The notes under the pieces: model-generated
Told to the model about the DNA's origin: nothing
Database searches by the model: none
What the model saw: only the letters and a program-made list of their open reading frames with translations
Shown: positions 34,501 to 37,574 of the stretch, in pieces
Layout of the letters: the number at the start of each line of letters is the position of its first letter
Numbering within the stretch: the first letter of the stretch is position 1
NCBI GenBank assembly: GCA_008931825.1
Contig: QXVZ01000683.1
Location: forward strand, 1 to 37,574
Source of the DNA: Phallusia fumigata
Taxonomy: Eukaryota; Chordata; Ascidiacea; Phlebobranchia; Ascidiidae
Length of the DNA: 37,574 bases
Direction of reading: 5' to 3'
Position numbers and translations under genes: made by a program

Positions 34501-37135
34501 GAGTGATTGTGTCACACCACGTTAATTTGCATCGCCTGCACCGTAACACACCGCCAATGATTGCAGATGATCGGAAAATGATGTCATGTCGATGTAGTAA
34601 ATGGGTGCTGAAACCACAAACCCGTCAAAGAGCTGTCTAATGCCGCTGTTTACTTCGGTTTAAGTGATTCGACTTTGTTTTTCCACAACCCAAGTTGTTT
34701 TCGCTCTGGTGAATCCAGGCGACGTTGTCGTCAGCCTTGGCTATCGTAAATCAACACTTCGCTTAGTTTCGGCCGTTAGTTGTTGACGGTTAGTCGACCA
34801 CTCGGCTAGGGTGATGTGTTGGCAATAACTATGTCACCGCTTTCTCTATTCGTGCCCGGATGTTTTCGGACTGATGTTCTCAATAGTTTCCAACTCCGTC
34901 CGCATCTAGCTTAAACACAAACATATTGATGTCTCCGTTTCTGCTGTATAGCTGGTATTGTTCAGTTCCGACTTGGGTCGCTCCAAACCGCGTTTGAAAA
35001 CCACCGTCTGATTCATGCGTCTGTTTAACAACAGTAGACCACTGTGTATACATATTGTGCATACTAAACGATTTTGGAGTGAGTTTGCTTGGTGCATTAA
35101 ATTTTGTTGTGATCGGTTGTTTGCATAGTTTCTTGTGTGATAACTTATTTTGAGATTTCGGACACGTTCTCTCGGTAAAAAGCGCAAAGTTCACTGGTAA
35201 ATTCGCATTGATGATGCTTGTAAACAGCGCTACTATAGCGGGTCAAAAAAAGTTTAATTCGAACACAGGTTACTGCTTGATGCCGTCGGCCGTGGCTTTG
35301 TCCAAGTGTTTGTTTAGCAACTCGCAAATTAGAACTTAGAAGTTGTTTGCAACGGCAACATGGCAGCTCTTTTGGATTAATCTGATTTTCCGCGTTCCAC
35401 ACAAATGAATCGTCATTTGTTGAGCCACGCAAACCGGTTTTTGATTCTTGCGAGATGGGGCTACTTTTTTATGCATTGCAAAATGTCAATGCAAAATGAA
35501 ACGAAATATGTGTCGAATTTGTTGAAGTGCTTGTCTATGTTTCAACGTAGTGGGCGAGTGTTTTAAAAGTGTTTTCCCTTTGGCTTTTCATCACCGACGT
35601 TGCTTTTCATCACCACCTTGAAATTTACAAGCGTTTTACATTTGATGAGCATTCGTGCTTGCTTTCGGCATAGTTTTGAAACTCACCTGGCAAACATGTT
35701 GGGCATTTGTTTGTGCGTTTCAATTTGCACCCACGAAAACCGCTCAGCTCAGTAGGGATTTGTTCTGACCACGCATAACCTTTGGATCAGCTACGACGCA
35801 ATCGTCATCGATTGTTAGATTGCTTCAGTCTAATCCCGTTATGGTGGTTGCACGGCAACAATTTTCACTCTTCTAACTGTGTGATTATCATAATGCATTT
35901 CAAGTGAAGTTTGGTGTGCATTGCATTTATCATTGATTAGTTTCGCCTAAACCCACCTATTTTCGCACAAGCAAAATCGAGTTTAGTTCTTTTTATGTCG
36001 TCACCACAATTTGTGCATTTTTACGCTGTATGATCATATTCCTTTTTAAATCAGAGTTAAACAACAACTTGTGTACATTTTAATAAATTAGGTTCTGGTT
36101 TCCTATTACAAAAATCATTTGTGACATATTTTGTACATCATTGACGTTGACGTTGTCATCCCTATGTCAATCCGTGTAAGTATCACACATATGCAAGCAA
36201 GCTTTGGCATCTTTGTTGGCCTAATTATCAGTTCAGCGAACAAAAGCTTGTGCACAACGGCTGATATTGACGTCATAAGCTGTACCACGTGATCGTTGTT
36301 ACGTTGCGACAGGTTCACTCAGAGGTAACGACGGGCAACCTGCGAAACTGCTGTCAACGTTCACTTAACGTTTGCTTTGTGTTTGCAGATGGAAGAGCTC
36401 ACGGTAAAATGCGAGCAAGCTGAGGCGAAGGCCGAAGACGCTGAATATCAGGTAGGTCATAAGATAGGTCATTGACAAATAAGAATGAAATTATACTGCT
36501 GTGTCACTAATTGACTGTCCCATAAAATTTTTAACCTGTTACACGGTATGTGTATTAAGAGTACTTACATGTTCTTTCCTTTATTTGTTACTGGGTAAAG
36601 TAGAGTGCTTTTACAATTCTCATAGTCTTTTACATATGACCATGTGAAGCTTGATTCTGCTGTTATGTAAACAAAAATATGCGCTTTAAAAAAACAAACC
36701 CTTAAATCTGACGATACTAGACCTGCCCGGCTAATGTGCTTTTCTATAACCTAAAATTACAACCCTCCATTGACCAGATATATCCTGTGTTATTACCATT
36801 CACATCATAATCGCTTCCTGTATAATCCCAGTCATTTCCGGTGGCAAATCACGCAGTTAAATACAACCCACAAACGCAATTTAAATATTCATGTCTGAAC
36901 ATCACATCGGCCTCATGCCTTTTAATTCGTTTATATCCCGGCTAATACCCATGCGTTAGTGTGACCTTGCCGTCTCTTCGTGCAGTTAAACTTGCTGCGA
37001 GAGAGTCTGGCCGGAATCCCTGGCGCAGCGGATCAAGAAGAGCGCTTCTGCCGAGAGAAGATGGCCGAGATGGAGAGGACTTGCCTGGAAATGCAGGAGC
37101 GAAACGCGGTGCTTGAAAAAGAACTCGAGAATGAG
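25556..37135 (+). CDS. Coiled-coil protein, three exons, 3' partial
   Basis: Three segments look like exons of one gene: 25556-25678 (41 codons from ATG, donor AAG|GTTGGT), 36389-36451 (21 codons, acceptor GTTTGCAG, donor CAG|GTAGGT) and 36986-37135 (50 codons, acceptor CGTGCAG, donor GAG|GTGAAA). All are multiples of three in phase 0. The joined 112 residues are charged and helical: WKKMYLQMEGKLKQF, then MEELTVKCEQAEAKAEDAEY, then CREKMAEMERTCLEMQERNA and VLEKELENE. This is long coiled-coil without a diagnostic domain. KLKQFRIQA vaguely recalls golgin/GRIP proteins, too weak to name it. The first link spans a 10.7-kb intron (less once assembly duplicates are removed) and is inference. Exons 2 and 3 are secure together, and exon 2 could be the true first coding exon because it begins with ATG. 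Confidence 0.65.
26043..26066. promoter_or_regulatory. Inverted pair of forkhead-like sites
   Basis: TGTTTACT (26043-26050) and AGTAAACA (26059-26066) are exact reverse complements separated by 8 bp. Each contains the forkhead core TGTTTAC. They lie in the presumed first intron of the coiled-coil gene. Confidence 0.35.
26597..26606. promoter_or_regulatory. Palindromic E-box with nearby CCAAT
   Basis: GTCACGTGAC is a perfect 10-bp palindrome of the USF/MiT (CLEAR-like) type. CCAAT lies immediately before it at 26592-26596. It stands at the edge of a GC-richer island (about 26570-27140), so it may mark a promoter. Confidence 0.4.
26765..27091 (-). CDS. Possible single-exon 108-codon frame, unrecognised
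   Basis: ATG at 27091 opens a frame of 108 codons starting MEFVDVCADTRGAKLAHAFA and ending RRPVAIGV, inside a GC-richer island. The composition is soluble and charged and more protein-like than the overlapping plus-strand frame (26736-27137), which begins with GTG. No family is recognised and no splice sites or poly(A) signal support it. In a CpG-rich island long frames on both strands can occur by chance. Confidence 0.2.
   Translation of the reverse strand: MEFVDVCADTRGAKLAHAFAKTKEERSIASVERPGSIKQIPLVVRKRQMAELNPTTVSFQDVDIQLHVDHCRGQTAIITTCPRRSVAQSRERVQPTISQNRRPVAIGV
27791..28092 (+). CDS. Candidate coding exon, interrupted by an assembly duplicate
   Basis: After a strong acceptor (GTTTTTTTGTCCAG, AG at 27789-27790) an open frame reads RLVLSKSLLGLVGTRSFPYL, then PAVSLAEVSPFDSEEANYSL and SVEGRLATPDIS, continuing in the second copy to a TAA at 28090-28092. 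The acidic, Ser/Pro-rich peptide looks like real protein but matches nothing I know. The exon begins in phase 2, so it does not fit between the phase-0 exons at 25678 and 36389. It is either from another gene or needs a further exon. The N at 27949 splits it, and merging the identical 111-nt copies restores one continuous frame. No convincing internal donor was seen, so it may be terminal. Confidence 0.35.
27838..28060 (+). repeat. Duplicate flanking N at 27949 (unmerged contig overlap)
   Basis: 27838-27948 and 27950-28060, 111 nt each, appear identical and abut the N. The extra 112 nt shift the frame of the candidate exon, so any gene model here is broken by the assembly. Confidence 0.9.
28131..30014 (+). 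repeat. Duplicate flanking N at 29075 (unmerged contig overlap)
   Basis: 28131-29074 (944 nt) and 29076-30014 (939 nt) differ by a handful of substitutions and one 5-nt deletion near 29485. Both abut the N. A 90-codon minus frame (28609-28881 and 29549-29821) stays open in both copies with one Ala/Glu difference. It starts with GTG and is not recognised. Confidence 0.9.
30848..31016. other. 169-bp insertion/deletion between the two copies
   Basis: Present in the first copy, absent in the second, where GTC joins directly to AAAAAGGAAAA at about 33099. No clear inverted ends or target duplication are visible. Its length is not a multiple of three, so it breaks the 166-codon frame that crosses it. 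Confidence 0.75.
31117..31767 (+). repeat. Duplicate flanking N at 31442 (unmerged contig overlap)
   Basis: 31117-31441 and 31443-31767, 325 nt each, appear identical and abut the N. A third copy at about 33200-33524 belongs to the longer duplicate and differs at one base (GTG to GAG). Confidence 0.9.
34880..35020 (-). CDS. Candidate terminal exon, unrecognised protein
   Basis: After an acceptor-like TTGTTAAACAG (AG at 35022-35021) the minus strand reads 46 codons in phase 0 to a TGA (34882-34880): THESDGGFQTRFGATQVGTE, then QYQLYSRNGDINMFVFKLDA and DGVGNY. Its codons and composition look like real protein, unlike the AT-rich continuation upstream. ESDGGFQT resembles ESDDGFQT in fos exon 1, probably by chance. 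No upstream exon is identified, and it would sit within the coiled-coil gene's presumed intron on the opposite strand. Confidence 0.3.
   Translation of the reverse strand, partial: THESDGGFQTRFGATQVGTEQYQLYSRNGDINMFVFKLDADGVGNY
35040..36260. other. Non-coding DNA upstream of the coiled-coil exons
   Basis: AT-rich sequence. A minus frame at 35145-35432 (RGSTNDDSFVWNAENQ ..., PCCRCKQLL) is unrecognised and lacks convincing splice sites. Nothing else is seen. Confidence 0.45.
36268..36291. promoter_or_regulatory. CRE and E-box 100 bp before the ATG-starting exon
   Basis: TGACGTCA (36268-36275) and CACGTG (36286-36291) lie about 100-120 bp upstream of the exon that starts at 36389. They may form a promoter for a transcript beginning here, which bears on whether 25556 is the real first exon. 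Confidence 0.4.
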
Positions 37136-37574
37136 GTGAAAATGAGCATTAGCCCGATATCGAACAAAGGAAACAAGAGAAAAATTTGTGATGGTGTGGT
37201 TTTAAGACTTTTTTGTGCGCAAACAATTAAAAAAGAACCAGGGTCCTTCCAAAGAAGCATAATTTAATGCTACTTGCCCTCAGAAGACAATTTTTTTTCG
37301 CTGACAGTTTCAAACTGTAAGTAATGCAGTAACTAAAGCAGAGAAAAATAGTCTAAATTCGAAACAAACATAGATTGAAACACCTGAAATATAAGTATGA
37401 TTTTATATTTAACTACCCGTTTTCGTCACTGTTGAACATTGGAGCCGAAATTCTCATTTAAAAAAAGTTATCATTGCCCAGAAAGCCGGACCGCGCATTT
37501 TCTCGTTTGAAACGCCTACTAAACGATTCACCTTGGTGAACACAAACTTCCGTTTGCCTGAGATGCCTCGGTTC
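37136..37574 (+). other. Start of the next intron of the coiled-coil gene
   Basis: After the donor at 37136 the frame stays open only briefly (stop near 37265) and loses its coiled-coil character. No further exon is recognised before the window ends. Confidence 0.5.

Larger units (their letters stand above)
30806..34761 (+). repeat. Long duplicate flanking N at 33056 (haplotype copies)
   Basis: 30806-33055 and 33057-34761 are two versions of one segment. The first is longer because it contains the N-31442 duplicate, a 169-bp insertion (30848-31016) and roughly 30-bp and 15-bp insertions near 32640 and 32790. Base differences are concentrated in some intervals and nearly absent in others. Confidence 0.85.
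28093..34879. other. Region of assembly duplicates without a recognised gene
   Basis: Besides the duplicate pairs, frames of 80-166 codons occur on both strands (for example 30597-31097 plus, 31008-31427 minus, 32280-32525 plus). None has a recognisable domain. The 166-codon frame is not kept in the second haplotype copy. If the coiled-coil gene model is right, this is intron. Confidence 0.5.

Noticed and set aside
1-37574. CRISPR arrays, bacterial operons, rRNA, phage or viral genes
   Set aside because: No regularly spaced repeats, no ribosome-binding-site-led gene runs and no such proteins; introns and gene content are animal.

Overview
The window looks like a piece of a chordate, most probably tunicate (ascidian, Ciona-like), nuclear genome. 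The reasons are a complete Fos-family bZIP gene with the chordate Fos C-terminus (CAAAHR ... SPKLLAL), a clear PIGN N-terminus, very short introns (64 and 111 nt) next to long ones, and AT-rich non-coding DNA. Single-N joins flanked by near-identical copies fit a shotgun assembly of a very heterozygous animal. The species cannot be fixed from the sequence alone.

Layout. (1) 1-671, minus: first two coding exons of PIGN (GPI ethanolamine phosphate transferase 1), running off the left edge. (2) About 1.2-4.25 kb: a decayed tandem duplication of the PIGN 5' end and its upstream flank. (3) 4.25-10.8 kb: no recognised gene; one weak exon candidate and an E-box cluster near 10.2-10.6 kb. (4) 10.8-15.5 kb, minus: the complete fos gene with three coding exons (535 aa), an AU-rich 3' UTR and a TATA/CRE promoter. 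(5) 15.5-22.3 kb: fos upstream DNA, rich in TTGCGTCA/TGACGCAA sites and GACGCA-NN-TGCGTC palindromes, with a 210-bp PIF/Harbinger-like MITE and two exon candidates that could join into a minus-strand gene. (6) 25.5-37.1 kb, plus: three phase-0 coiled-coil exons, probably one gene. Between its first and second exon lie 10.7 kb with several unassigned open reading frames.

Assembly. Each of the five N characters (22998, 27949, 29075, 31442, 33056) separates a sequence ending at the N from a second copy starting right after it. This is how unmerged overlapping contigs, probably the two haplotypes, would look. The real locus is therefore likely about 3 kb shorter, and the repeats at these points should not be read as biological tandem duplications without checking. 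Where two haplotypes appear side by side they give a natural conservation test: blocks near 31.45-31.85 and 32.14-32.55 kb are almost identical while the 290 bp between them differ by about 5%.

I found no clear new biological system. The most interesting leads are the TTGCGTCA/palindrome cluster upstream of fos, the two conserved haplotype blocks, and the unassigned exon candidates at 22.2, 27.8 and 35.0 kb.
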